Shown piece after piece: positions 23,606-30,998 of a stretch of DNA of 35,866 bases; position 1 is the stretch's first letter; each line of letters begins with the position of its first letter. The position numbers and the translations under genes are program-made. The notes under the pieces were generated by a model that had not been told where the DNA came from, made no database searches, and saw nothing but the letters and a program-made list of their open reading frames with translations. Source of the stretch: Acidithiobacillus sp. HP-2 (GTDB lineage: Bacteria; Pseudomonadota; Gammaproteobacteria; Acidithiobacillales; Acidithiobacillaceae); NCBI RefSeq assembly GCF_015100155.1, contig NZ_JACKZA010000024.1, positions 1-35,866 on the forward strand. Direction: 5' to 3'.

Positions 23606-25789
23606 TTACTTGCCAATCCCAAACGCATAACCAACGCCCGCAGTGACCGCAACATGGCCATAGGCACCCGTGCCACCAGATACGCCGATATTGGCATTCC
23701 AGTGTTTGCTCATCTGATAGGTGAACCGCGCACCGACTGCAGTTTGACCATCGTATTCACCGGTCTGTAATCCTACGTAACCCATACCAGGGCAAAGGGT
23801 CGGTGAACCAGGCATGGCCAGTGCAGCAGCTATACCCGAAGCTGCAAATTTGTTGGTTTGCGTAATGGCATTACCAACGGACTGATTCAACTGACTGAGG
23901 TTTACGGCATCTGTGGGGGCAGTGCCTGGTGCTACATTGGTGATCTGCCGGGTGAGCCCGGTGTGAGCATTGCCTACCGAAACTGAATCAGCCCGGTTTG
24001 CCGCCGATCCCTGGCCCAACGCGACAGAATTGGTCCCGGTGGCAGTGGTGTTGGCACCAAGAGCGGTTGCGTTGGTGCCGCTGGCTATCGCATTGTTACC
24101 CACCGCAGTGGTGGGATCGCCCGTTGCCTGAGCGCCCTCACCAATAGCTACGGAACCTGCAGTTCCCGCGACCGCATTATCTCCTATGGCAATCGCTCCA
24201 TTGGCCGTGGTTGTTGCAGAACCGGCACTAGCGTTTCTACCAATAGCCATCGCCCCCGTTCCATACTTTGCAGCACCTTTTCCAATTCCTGCCACAGAAA
24301 TGGCACTGTTCAGCGAGGTGATACCTGTACTGGTGGACGTGCTCAGCGAACTGATGCCGGTACTGGTAGAGGTGCTCAGTGAGGTAATGCTGCTCTTGTT
24401 GCTGGAGATGCCCGTGCTGGTGGACGTGCTCAGCGAACTGATGCCGGTACTGGTAGAGGTGCTCAGCGAGGTAATGCTGCTCTTGTTGCTGGAGATGCCC
24501 GTACTGGTGGACGTGCTCAGCGAACTGATGCCGGTACTGGTAGAGCTGCTCAGCGAGGTGATGCTGCTCTTGTTGCTGGAGATGCCCGTGCTGGTGGACG
24601 TGCTCAGCGAGGTGATGCTGCTCTTGTTGCTGGAGATGCCCGTACTGGTAGAAGTGCTCAGCGAACTGATTTTTATGCTGTTCGCGAGTATAGCGTTTGC
24701 GTTATCTGCGATAAGTGCGTCATTCGTGTAGATCTTTGCGGTATTCGCGCTTATGCCTGAAGCATTGGTGGCGATGCCAGAGCTAGCGGAGGTACTCAGC
24801 GAACCGATGCTGCTCTTATTGCTGGAGATGCCTGTACTGGTAGAGGTGCTCAGCGAACTCAGCTGACTGACGTTGACTGCGTCCGTACTCACGGTACCAG
24901 CCGCCACATTGGTGATTTGGCGTGTCTGAGTGGCGCTGCCGACGCTCACCACATTCGATGCTCCGGCCGTGCTACCCGCGCCTAGCGCCACAGAGTTATT
25001 CCCCGTGGACTGCGCCCCTGTGCCAATCGCCACGGAATTGCCGCCATTGGCAGTGGTTGCATCACCTGTCCCGCTCGCGCTCGTGTAAGCCGCAGAGGAG
25101 CCGATGGCAATATTGCCATTAGTCTGTGGGCCGCTACTGACCTGTGTGGTGGCCAGCCCACCAACGGCAATGTCGCCGGTCCCGCTGGCTGTGCTGTTGA
25201 CCCCGCTGGCCGTGCTGGCCTCCCCGCTGGCCGTGCTGCCGACCCCGGTGGCCGTGCTTTCAAGTCCGCTGGCCGTGCTGCCAGCCCCGGTGGCCGTGCC
25301 GAGGGTCCCGGTGGCCGTGCTGTCAGCCCCGGTGGCCGTGCTGCTGCCGCCGCTGCTGGCGTTGCTGCCGACCCCGGTGGCCGTGCTGTTGCCCCCGCTG
25401 GCCCCGGAGGAGGCCCCAGTGGCCAGGTTGCCAGCTGAATCCTGATTTGTAGCTCCGACTGTAGCTGAATAAATAAGAGGAATATCAATGGTGGCACTCG
25501 AACCTTGACCCCCACCAACAGCCCATGCCATGGGACTCATACCAGCCAACGGAAGCGCTGCAGCCATAGCGACCACAATGATCTTCTTGTCCTTACTTAC
25601 CCACCCCCTGAGCGCCTGGAGTATCTGACCCACCAGAACCTTTTCCTGTGGATATGCACCCTTTTCGGTACCATCTACGCATCCACTACGAACTATTCCT
25701 CCGGAGCCTTTCCCTCTCCGCGCGTGCTCAGAAGCTACCTGTAAACAACCCAGCGTATGATTTACAACCAGACGGTATATATGATTCAT
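23606..25789 (-). CDS. Trimeric autotransporter adhesin (YadA-like)
   Basis: 727 residues. Residues 1-30 (MNHIYRLVVNHTLGC...SEHARRGKGSG) are an extended signal peptide region, then a hydrophobic core ending SPMAWA (cleavage near 90). The passenger has a Ser/Thr/Gly-rich repeat (135-205, STATG/STASG units), YadA-head repeats (NSVAIG, NSVALG) and a neck (TRQITNVAAGTVSTDAVN, 289-306). A Ser/Thr-rich coiled-coil stalk follows (311-495), then a second head (505-600) and second neck (613-630). The C-terminal anchor (about 645-727) ends GVGYAFGIGK. ATG 25789 is chosen because it gives the extended signal peptide and has AAGGAG seven bases upstream. The product should trimerise on the surface and mediate attachment, for instance to minerals or cells. 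Head of the five-gene block. Confidence 0.93.
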   Translation of the reverse strand: MNHIYRLVVNHTLGCLQVASEHARRGKGSGGIVRSGCVDGTEKGAYPQEKVLVGQILQALRGWVSKDKKIIVVAMAAALPLAGMSPMAWAVGGGQGSSATIDIPLIYSATVGATNQDSAGNLATGASSGASGGNSTATGVGSNASSGGSSTATGADSTATGTLGTATGAGSTASGLESTATGVGSTASGEASTASGVNSTASGTGDIAVGGLATTQVSSGPQTNGNIAIGSSAAYTSASGTGDATTANGGNSVAIGTGAQSTGNNSVALGAGSTAGASNVVSVGSATQTRQITNVAAGTVSTDAVNVSQLSSLSTSTSTGISSNKSSIGSLSTSASSGIATNASGISANTAKIYTNDALIADNANAILANSIKISSLSTSTSTGISSNKSSITSLSTSTSTGISSNKSSITSLSSSTSTGISSLSTSTSTGISSNKSSITSLSTSTSTGISSLSTSTSTGISSNKSSITSLSTSTSTGISSLSTSTSTGITSLNSAISVAGIGKGAAKYGTGAMAIGRNASAGSATTTANGAIAIGDNAVAGTAGSVAIGEGAQATGDPTTAVGNNAIASGTNATALGANTTATGTNSVALGQGSAANRADSVSVGNAHTGLTRQITNVAPGTAPTDAVNLSQLNQSVGNAITQTNKFAASGIAAALAMPGSPTLCPGMGYVGLQTGEYDGQTAVGARFTYQMSKHWNANIGVSGGTGAYGHVAVTAGVGYAFGIGK
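24359..24619 (-). repeat. 87-bp tandem repeats in the adhesin stalk
   Basis: Near-identical units start at 24359, 24446 and 24533, each 87 bp and encoding 29 residues (SLSTSTSTGISSNKSSIT plus SLSTSTSTGIS). The third unit drifts at its end. Partial units continue on both sides (24305-24862 overall). The 29-residue unit is itself an 18 plus 11 residue pair, which suits a coiled-coil stalk. Confidence 0.85.
25175..25395 (-). repeat. Short degenerate tandem repeats in the adhesin head
   Basis: The sequence is built from units containing GGCCGTGCTG or close variants, every 21 bases or so. They encode seven-residue pieces of the type GSTATGA/ESTASGV. The part is strikingly Ser/Thr/Gly rich. Confidence 0.7.
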
Positions 25790-25924
25790 CGGAGATCTCC
25801 TTGTGTAGCGGCAGTAATTGTATCGACTCCCTGAAAGGCAAAGAGTGGTCCGAAAATACCATGCGGTTAAATGCAAGATTTCCCCGGTGGTCTATCCATC
25901 TGGCCTTGATAAATAAAAACAGGG

Positions 25925-26165
25925 CATTTAAGATGTGAGCATTTTTGGTGCCAGAAATATGGTATTGATATATTTTTAACTACTTGTTGTTTTTATGGAA
26001 ATAATAATGTGATAAATTTCTACACAATTAAATTTAAGGTTTTTTATTTAAATAAAAATGTACCATTAATAATCAAAATGTAACTTTAATTAACCCTTAA
26101 AAATTCTCTTAAAATTATAATATTATTTAATTAGTAAAAATAAAGTTTATAACTTAACAAATTGC
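25925..26165. other. Very AT-rich intergenic stretch upstream of the adhesin
   Basis: About 240 bases with very few G or C (for example around 25960-26160), against a mid-50s %GC backbone. Several A/T tracts occur in near-helical phase. I see no gene. With 25790-25924 it forms the upstream region of the adhesin gene, where promoter and silencer-protein binding would be expected. Confidence 0.55.
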
Positions 26166-26264
26166 TAATGCACTGATAAAAACCGCCGTATGGTGCTTTA
26201 ATAAACAGTCGGTTTGGTGATGTTTTTGTTAATTGCTGCAACATTTCGCCAATTATGGCTACGA

Positions 26265-26435
26265 TCATTGTGAAGGGCGTTCTGTAACGTATTGTTTCAG
26301 CGTTCTGAGTGTGGCCAGATTGCTGGGAATCACCGCTCCTGGCTCACTGGCGACGATTGCGGCTTCCTGTTCCAACCGTTTAATAGCTTTGTGACGGATT
26401 TGTGCCACAATACCGAGCGCGACAAGTCGTATCAT
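26265..26435 (-). CDS. Possible small ORF of 56 residues
   Basis: An open frame from ATG 26435 to a stop at 26265, starting MIRLVALGIVAQIRHK and containing LEQEAAIVASEPGAVIPSNLATLRTLKQY. The composition is protein-like (charged helix, then a short Pro break), but no good ribosome binding site precedes it. It may be a remnant of a longer gene, since the surrounding 26170-26530 has no other gene. I do not recognise it. Confidence 0.25.
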   Translation of the reverse strand: MIRLVALGIVAQIRHKAIKRLEQEAAIVASEPGAVIPSNLATLRTLKQYVTERPSQ

Positions 26436-26530
26436 ATTGATTCAGGTTTGTTCATGGTGTTTATGCTTGACTCCACCGGATACCTTACTAAGAGTCAGCG
26501 TTTTACTCTGGCTCTTTAACCAAAAATAGG

Positions 26531-27180
26531 AAATCCCCCGGCTCTGCCGGGGTGACAGTAGATGTTTGACATATAGGGGAGTCCATCGGAGAACCGACGT
26601 TGTGAGCCGCCAAGCACACGATGAAGGAGAAACCGATGGACGAAGGATTGAGCCTAAGGCACAGCAAGTGGGAGTGCAAATATCACATAGTATTTATTCC
26701 GAAGTGCCGACGTAGGGTGTTGTACGGTCAGTTACGGAATGATCTTGGGGAGGTATTTCGGGCTTTGGCCCGGCATAAGGAAAGCCGGATAGAAGAAGGG
26801 CATCTGATGGTAGACCATGTTCATATGCTGATTTCGATACCGCCGAAGTACGCAGTATCCAGTGTGGTGGGTTACATCAAGGGCAAGAGCGCGATCCATA
26901 TAGCGCGGACTTACGGTGAACGGAAGCGTAATTTCGTGGGCCAGCATTTTTGGGCGCGTGGGTATTTTGTATCGACGGTGGGTAGAGATGAGGCGATGAT
27001 TCGAGATTATATTCGCCATCAGGAAAAAGAGGATGAACGAGTAGATCAGTTGAACATATGGAGTTGATCCGGGCCACCCAGTGGTGGCGCCAAAACTGAG
27101 GGGCCGCGTTAGCGTCCCCGTTTTAAGCCGCTTTGAGCGGCTCACGAACTAAAGCTCCCGGCTTTGCCGGGAGATATTTA
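26531..27180 (+). mobile_element. IS200-type insertion sequence, apparently complete
   Basis: Single-gene element with a subterminal hairpin at each end: left CCCCGGC-TCT-GCCGGGG (26536-26552) and right CTCCCGGC-TTT-GCCGGGAG (27155-27173). The two hairpins share the core CCCGGC/GCCGGG. A third stem (AGCCGCTTTGAGCGGCT, 27126-27142) follows the transposase gene. There are no terminal inverted repeats or target duplication, as expected for this family. Exact ends are approximate. It lies directly in front of pstA. Confidence 0.8.
26636..27067 (+). CDS. tnpA: IS200/IS605 family transposase TnpA
   Basis: 143-residue Y1 transposase. It has YHIVFIPKCRRRVLYG, the HUH metal motif in MVDHVHMLISIPP, and the catalytic tyrosine helix (RDEAMIRDYIRHQE). 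It cuts and rejoins single-stranded DNA at the element's hairpin ends. ATG 26636 is chosen because AAGGAG lies six bases before it; an upstream ATG at 26621 has no such site. All key residues are intact, so the element could be active. No TnpB gene is attached. Confidence 0.93.
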   Translation: MDEGLSLRHSKWECKYHIVFIPKCRRRVLYGQLRNDLGEVFRALARHKESRIEEGHLMVDHVHMLISIPPKYAVSSVVGYIKGKSAIHIARTYGERKRNFVGQHFWARGYFVSTVGRDEAMIRDYIRHQEKEDERVDQLNIWS

Positions 27181-27209
27181 CTGTATTGGAAGAGCAGGTA
27201 TTACCGAAA

Positions 27210-28082
27210 ATGAGTACACCCAGGAAATTCAAAGTATCCTTATGGCGCAGGCTGAGGACTGTTTTTGCTACTGTCATGGTTACAGGGTCCTTTGTCTTTT
27301 TGGCAGCCATGTTTCTTTCCATCATTGTTGATGTGCTCATACATGCCTGGCCAGCGCTCAATATCAAATTGTTGACAGAAATTACCAATGGTATTGGTGG
27401 TGGTCTGAAAAATGCCATTGAAGGTTCCATTATCATGTCTCTGGGCAGCTTGCTGTTGGCTGGACCCATCGGGATATCTGCAGGCATTTATCTGAGCGAG
27501 CATGGTCATCGAAATGCTGGCAAGCTGCTGCGGTTTCTCTCAGACGTTCTGGTTGGTGTACCATCCATAGTGCTGGGTTACGTGGGTTATATTACGATGG
27601 TCATTTATTTGGGTTGGCAGTTTTCAGTGGCTGCAGGAATCATCACCCTGACCGTCATGCTCCTTCCCTACATTGCCCGCTCCACGGAATTGGCGCTGAG
27701 TAACATCCCTTTGTCTGTTCGTGAGGCTGGATATGGATTAGGGGCAGGGGAGGGGCGGATTGTTTTCAAGATACTGCTACCTGGTGCCGCACCGGCGATT
27801 ATGACCGGTCTTTTTTATGCGGTGGCATTATCCATGGGCGAAACAGCTCCACTTTTGTATACCGCTGGCTGGTCAAACTATATGTGGACCGGAAGTCTGA
27901 CCAAGGAGCCAATCGGCTATTTGACTTATGTTATCTGGACATTCATCAACGAGCCTTTTGCAGAATCACATATGTTGGCATTTGCCGCAGCTTTCCTGAT
28001 TACCGCCGGAGTGTTGATACTCATTCTTCTGGGGCGGTGGTATATGGTACGAGCCCAGCGGCGGATGGGAGCATACCGCTAA
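27210..28082 (+). CDS. pstA: PstA, phosphate ABC transporter permease (orphan)
   Basis: 290-residue inner-membrane permease with six helices. It has the PstA features IEGSIIMSLGSLLLAGPIGISAGIYLSEHG, VGVPSIVLGYVGY, the EAA loop (VREAGYGLGAGEGRIVFKILLPGAAPAIMTG) and MGETAPLLYTAGW. It normally pairs with PstC and the ATPase PstB, fed by the binding protein PstS. None of these is in the window: the gene is preceded at once by the IS200 element and followed by a convergent gene. ATG 27210 is preferred over a TTG at 27186, which lies almost in the IS end. The coding sequence looks intact, but its natural promoter is probably lost. Confidence 0.88.
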   Translation: MSTPRKFKVSLWRRLRTVFATVMVTGSFVFLAAMFLSIIVDVLIHAWPALNIKLLTEITNGIGGGLKNAIEGSIIMSLGSLLLAGPIGISAGIYLSEHGHRNAGKLLRFLSDVLVGVPSIVLGYVGYITMVIYLGWQFSVAAGIITLTVMLLPYIARSTELALSNIPLSVREAGYGLGAGEGRIVFKILLPGAAPAIMTGLFYAVALSMGETAPLLYTAGWSNYMWTGSLTKEPIGYLTYVIWTFINEPFAESHMLAFAAAFLITAGVLILILLGRWYMVRAQRRMGAYR

Positions 28083-28095
28083 GCTGTCAGGTTGT

Positions 28096-28845
28096 TCAGG
28101 AAAAAACCTTCAGTACCTGGCTATCTTCTGAACCCGATAGAAGTTCTTTTGCTCTGGCAAGATGTTCAGTGGCACGGCCACGATCACTATTATCTGTCGT
28201 CTGCCAAATGGGAAACAAAGTGGTTTCTTCACGGTTTTCATGCTTCGCAAGTGAGCCGGAAAGCATTGCGCAGATGGCTGGCAGCATACCATAGTCTTTT
28301 TCGTCAAAGGTTTCTTCGACCAGGCGCGATTGCACAATAATACTGTCATGTTCAAAAAGCATATCTGCCAAGGGTCCCTGCTCTTCGCCCCCCCCAAGAA
28401 CCGGACCCAGCAGATTGTTTTCCAGATGAACGTGACGACGGAGACCAATCCAGTAATCCTTGAAAATACTCTCAGCCTCAGCAATCCTGTTTTCGTTGGC
28501 TGCAGCAAGAACCTGAGCAAACTGATGATCCAGGCGATAATGGTCCCAAGTTAACAGATCAACCACATCTTTGGCTTCTGCCTCGGCTCGGGGTTGAACT
28601 TCGACCTGCCATAGTTTGCCGTCGCTTTCCATGTGCCAGGAGATGGCATCCCGCAGTTGAAAAGCTACGGCACGCATCATGGCGGCAGGATCTGAATCTG
28701 TGAGCACCTGTATTTTTTGCCCGACGGACAGACGAATGCTGGCCGCATAAACAACGGGTTGTGCTTCAGTATATGTCATTCCGCGCACATCAATCACGTT
28801 ACTCAAAGGGGCCACAGCGGAAGGGTTTATGGAGTCAATCGACAT
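28096..28845 (-). CDS. Cys-less TusA-like domain fused to a hemerythrin (HHE) domain
   Basis: 249 residues in two domains. Residues about 15-85 look like a TusA/DUF2249 sulfur-carrier fold (VIDVRGMTYTEAQPVVYAASIRLSVGQKIQVLTDSDPAA). However, the reactive cysteine of CPxP is absent (MTYTEA), so sulfur transfer is unlikely. Residues about 100-225 form a four-helix hemerythrin domain with ligands in TWDHYRLDHQF, HVHLENNL, FEHDSI and HENREETTLFP. It would bind a di-iron centre and sense or store O2, NO or iron. Similar fusions occur in chemolithotrophs and denitrifiers, but no function is proven. The gene is convergent with pstA. Its ATG at 28845 follows AAGGATACCC on the minus strand. Confidence 0.8.
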   Translation of the reverse strand: MSIDSINPSAVAPLSNVIDVRGMTYTEAQPVVYAASIRLSVGQKIQVLTDSDPAAMMRAVAFQLRDAISWHMESDGKLWQVEVQPRAEAEAKDVVDLLTWDHYRLDHQFAQVLAAANENRIAEAESIFKDYWIGLRRHVHLENNLLGPVLGGGEEQGPLADMLFEHDSIIVQSRLVEETFDEKDYGMLPAICAMLSGSLAKHENREETTLFPIWQTTDNSDRGRATEHLARAKELLSGSEDSQVLKVFS

Positions 28846-28870
28846 GAAGGGTATCCTTGATGTTACAGAA

Positions 28871-28927
28871 TGGTGCCCAGGGCCGGACTCGAACCGGCAC
28901 GGTATAAACCGAGGGATTTTAAGTCCT
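28871..28927 (-). pseudogene. 3' fragment of tRNA-Leu (TAA), probable attachment-site scar
   Basis: The minus strand carries the anticodon stem-loop GGACTTAAAATCC (anticodon TAA), a variable arm (CTCGGTTTATACCG), the T arm (GCCGGTTCGAGTCCGGC) and CTGGGCACCA at the 3' end. The acceptor 5' half and D arm are absent: upstream sequence is AT-rich and does not fold. Such 3' halves are left when an integrative element inserts into a tRNA gene. The intact gene is not in this window. Confidence 0.78.
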
Positions 28928-29010
28928 GAAACCGCTTATTTTTGGGCTTTATTAATCAATATATTACTTAAAAATTAAAGTTATATCATTAAGTTACCAG
29001 CCTTCATCGT

Positions 29011-29043
29011 TCCTTGTCATTCCCTAATACTCCTTGTGTTTCC
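29011..29043. repeat. Direct repeats with 20-bp period near the tRNA scar
   Basis: TCCTTGTCATTCC (29011-29023) and TCCTTGTGTTTCC (29031-29043) are 11/13 identical and exactly 20 bp apart, about two helical turns. They lie about 85 bp inside the presumed island edge. This resembles arm-type binding sites of tyrosine integrases; no integrase gene is seen. The remaining interval 28928-29463 is otherwise without a gene I can support. Confidence 0.4.
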
Positions 29044-29463
29044 TGTTCTCAGTGTCATGGTATTGTCCATATTTTCTATCTATTTTAAGCCAAAAATCCA
29101 CGCATTTGTTCGCGCTATTGAGAAGAACGATTATAGACGTTCAAGCGGGATAATCCTCCCAATTGTCGCTGACAAAATCATCCCGCAATGCGGTTGTTTA
29201 AGTTGGCACTACCCAGCTCCAAGAATAGATTTTACAGTGAGTTTAAAATCTTGTCGAACTACGCCACTGCCCATTTCCCTTGTGTCCCAAGTTTACTGGG
29301 CTGGGGATGTGCGTCCTTTGGTTCATATTGTCCCTGATCGTCCGTGACTACCACATCCACTATGAACTGGCTGCGGGAAGCATGAGCAGGTCAAACAGCA
29401 AAGGTGATCAACTGGTTTGAGCAGAAATCAACGCCTGGGTCAATCAAATGAAAGTTTGTGCGG

Positions 29464-29492
29464 TTGTGGCATGCACCTTCATCATGTATGCT
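29464..29492 (+). promoter_or_regulatory. Candidate promoter of the abiE pair
   Basis: TTGTGG (29464-29469), 17 bases, TATGCT (29487-29492), 35 bases before the AbiEi start; AAGGGGG follows before the start codon. A repressor site would be expected here because AbiEi-type antitoxins autoregulate. Confidence 0.5.
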
Positions 29493-29527
29493 AAAAACCT
29501 ATATTTAAGGGGGTTTTCTATAGACCA

Positions 29528-30073
29528 ATGAATCGGATGGATTTGATGCGCACATTGTCTGATATGGAACTGCGTAATCTCTTTGTGTTTACCAAAAGAG
29601 ATATGGAAAAAATGTTTCCGAATGAAACCGACAAGGCTATGGGAAAATCCTTGCAGCGCATGGTCAAAGATCAGTTACTGATCAAGGCCGCCCGGGGGAT
29701 CTATGTTTACGCGCCTGCGTTGATGCGGAACGGGGGTCGGGTCATTGAGTCGGTGGCACGGGCTTTACGACCAGGGCAGCTCAGTTATGTTTCATTGGAA
29801 AGCTTGCTCTCTGAGTATGGGCTCATTTCCCAGGTTCCTGTAAGCTACCTGACCGTCATGACAACAGGCGCAAGTGGTTTGCATAAAACACCGTTTGGAA
29901 CCATTGAGTTTACGCACACGAAACGCAGCATCCCGGAAGTTCTGGAGCGTACTATTGTGGTAGAAGGCCGCCCTTTAAGGATCGCTAAAAAGCGGGCCGC
30001 CGTGCAGGATTTGTATCGGGTTGGTAGAAATACCGACATGATTGATCTGGAAGAATTGGATGATACGGAATGA
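29528..30073 (+). CDS. AbiEi-type antitoxin (type IV toxin-antitoxin)
   Basis: 181 residues. An N-terminal winged-helix part (LRNLFVFTKRDMEKMFPNETDKAMGKSLQRMVKDQLLIKAARGIYVY, about 15-60) precedes the AbiEi C-terminal domain (LSYVSLESLLSEYGLI, TTGASG, FGTIEFTHTKR). AbiEi antitoxins repress their own promoter and counter the toxin without binding it. The gene overlaps abiEii (ATGA, 30070-30073), the usual order. Three in-frame ATGs lie within the first 19 bases; I use the first. It probably stabilises the mobile island or blocks phage growth. Confidence 0.85.
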   Translation: MNRMDLMRTLSDMELRNLFVFTKRDMEKMFPNETDKAMGKSLQRMVKDQLLIKAARGIYVYAPALMRNGGRVIESVARALRPGQLSYVSLESLLSEYGLISQVPVSYLTVMTTGASGLHKTPFGTIEFTHTKRSIPEVLERTIVVEGRPLRIAKKRAAVQDLYRVGRNTDMIDLEELDDTE

Positions 30074-30993
30074 AGCACAAAGATTTCAGTAGGTATGTTG
30101 ATATGGCCATGGCGGGACGGGGGCTGGATGCCATGCGTCCGGTTGTCGAAAAAGAACTATTGCATTACGAGATATTTAACGCGCTCGATTCTGAGGGGCT
30201 ACTGAAAAATCTGGTTTTCCAAGGGGGTACGTCATTGCGCCTTTGCCGTGGTTCAGATCGGTTTAGTGAGGATCTCGATTTCGCGGGAGGAAAGGCTTTT
30301 ACCTCTGATAGCGTGAGCAAGATCAAGGCTTGTGTGACGCAGCGAGTGGGTGACCGGTTTGGTCTGGATGTTACCGTTCGTGAACCGCGTACGGCAAAGC
30401 AGGGACAAAACGTCCAGGTCGATAAGTGGACGGTGTCTGTAGAAACGCACCCGGGACGCCCTGATTTGCCGCGACAGAAAATCAAACTGGAAATCGCCAA
30501 TATCCCGGCCTACACCAGAGAAGTGGTGCCATTAAGGATGAATTATTCTGTTTTGGATGGGGTGAGTCCGACGTTGGTCGTTGCTGAATCCATTCATGAG
30601 ATTTTGGCCGACAAGTTAGTCGCACTGCCAACCTCTATCGCAAAAATAGATGAATATGGGATCGCCGACACCGCCGCGAGAATTCGCTATCGGGATATTT
30701 GGGACATCGCCTGGCTGACAGGACAAGGTGCCGAAGTCGATATGGAGATGGTCTGGAAAAAGGTGGCTGATTACGGCATTCAGGAATTTCCAAGATTGTT
30801 GGATCATGCTATTTCACAGATCCCTGAAATAGCGGCCAGCCATGCGTTTCGCCAACAAATGAGCCGATTTGTAGAACGGTCCAAACATGAAAAGATCTTT
30901 GGGATGCCTGGATACGAGGGCTACTTTACCCAGTCAGTGAACACCTTACTGGAAAGGGTGCTACGTGAACAGAAAATGCCTACTCAGCTATAA
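30070..30993 (+). CDS. AbiEii-type nucleotidyltransferase toxin
   Basis: 307 residues of the AbiEii/DUF1814 family. The nucleotidyltransferase core is intact: FQGGTSLRLCRGSDRFSEDLDF (51-71, the GGTxL and DLD metal motifs), IKLEIANIPAYTREVVPL, ILADKLVAL and RYRDIWDIAWL. Family members transfer nucleotides (GTP in the first described case; CTP to tRNA in mycobacterial relatives) and stop growth when free of antitoxin. It is co-translated with the antitoxin. Downstream, within six bases of the stop, begins a decayed transposase on the other strand. Confidence 0.9.
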   Translation: MKHKDFSRYVDMAMAGRGLDAMRPVVEKELLHYEIFNALDSEGLLKNLVFQGGTSLRLCRGSDRFSEDLDFAGGKAFTSDSVSKIKACVTQRVGDRFGLDVTVREPRTAKQGQNVQVDKWTVSVETHPGRPDLPRQKIKLEIANIPAYTREVVPLRMNYSVLDGVSPTLVVAESIHEILADKLVALPTSIAKIDEYGIADTAARIRYRDIWDIAWLTGQGAEVDMEMVWKKVADYGIQEFPRLLDHAISQIPEIAASHAFRQQMSRFVERSKHEKIFGMPGYEGYFTQSVNTLLERVLREQKMPTQL

Positions 30994-30998
30994 GCGGG

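Noticed and set aside
24186-24731. Long hydrophobic ORF on the plus strand opposite the adhesin stalk (Val/Leu/Glu repeats)
   Set aside because: It is the antisense reading of the 87-bp repeats; periodicity explains its openness. No ribosome binding site or family match.
24305-24862. Regular repeats considered as a CRISPR array
   Set aside because: Units are head-to-tail without unique spacers and are in frame in the adhesin gene. No cas genes are present.
28871-28960. Complete tRNA-Leu gene
   Set aside because: No D arm or 5' acceptor strand can be folded; only the 3' portion is present.
29036-29347. 103-residue plus-strand ORF between the tRNA scar and abiE
   Set aside because: No ribosome binding site, no family resemblance, odd composition; likely chance or decayed DNA.
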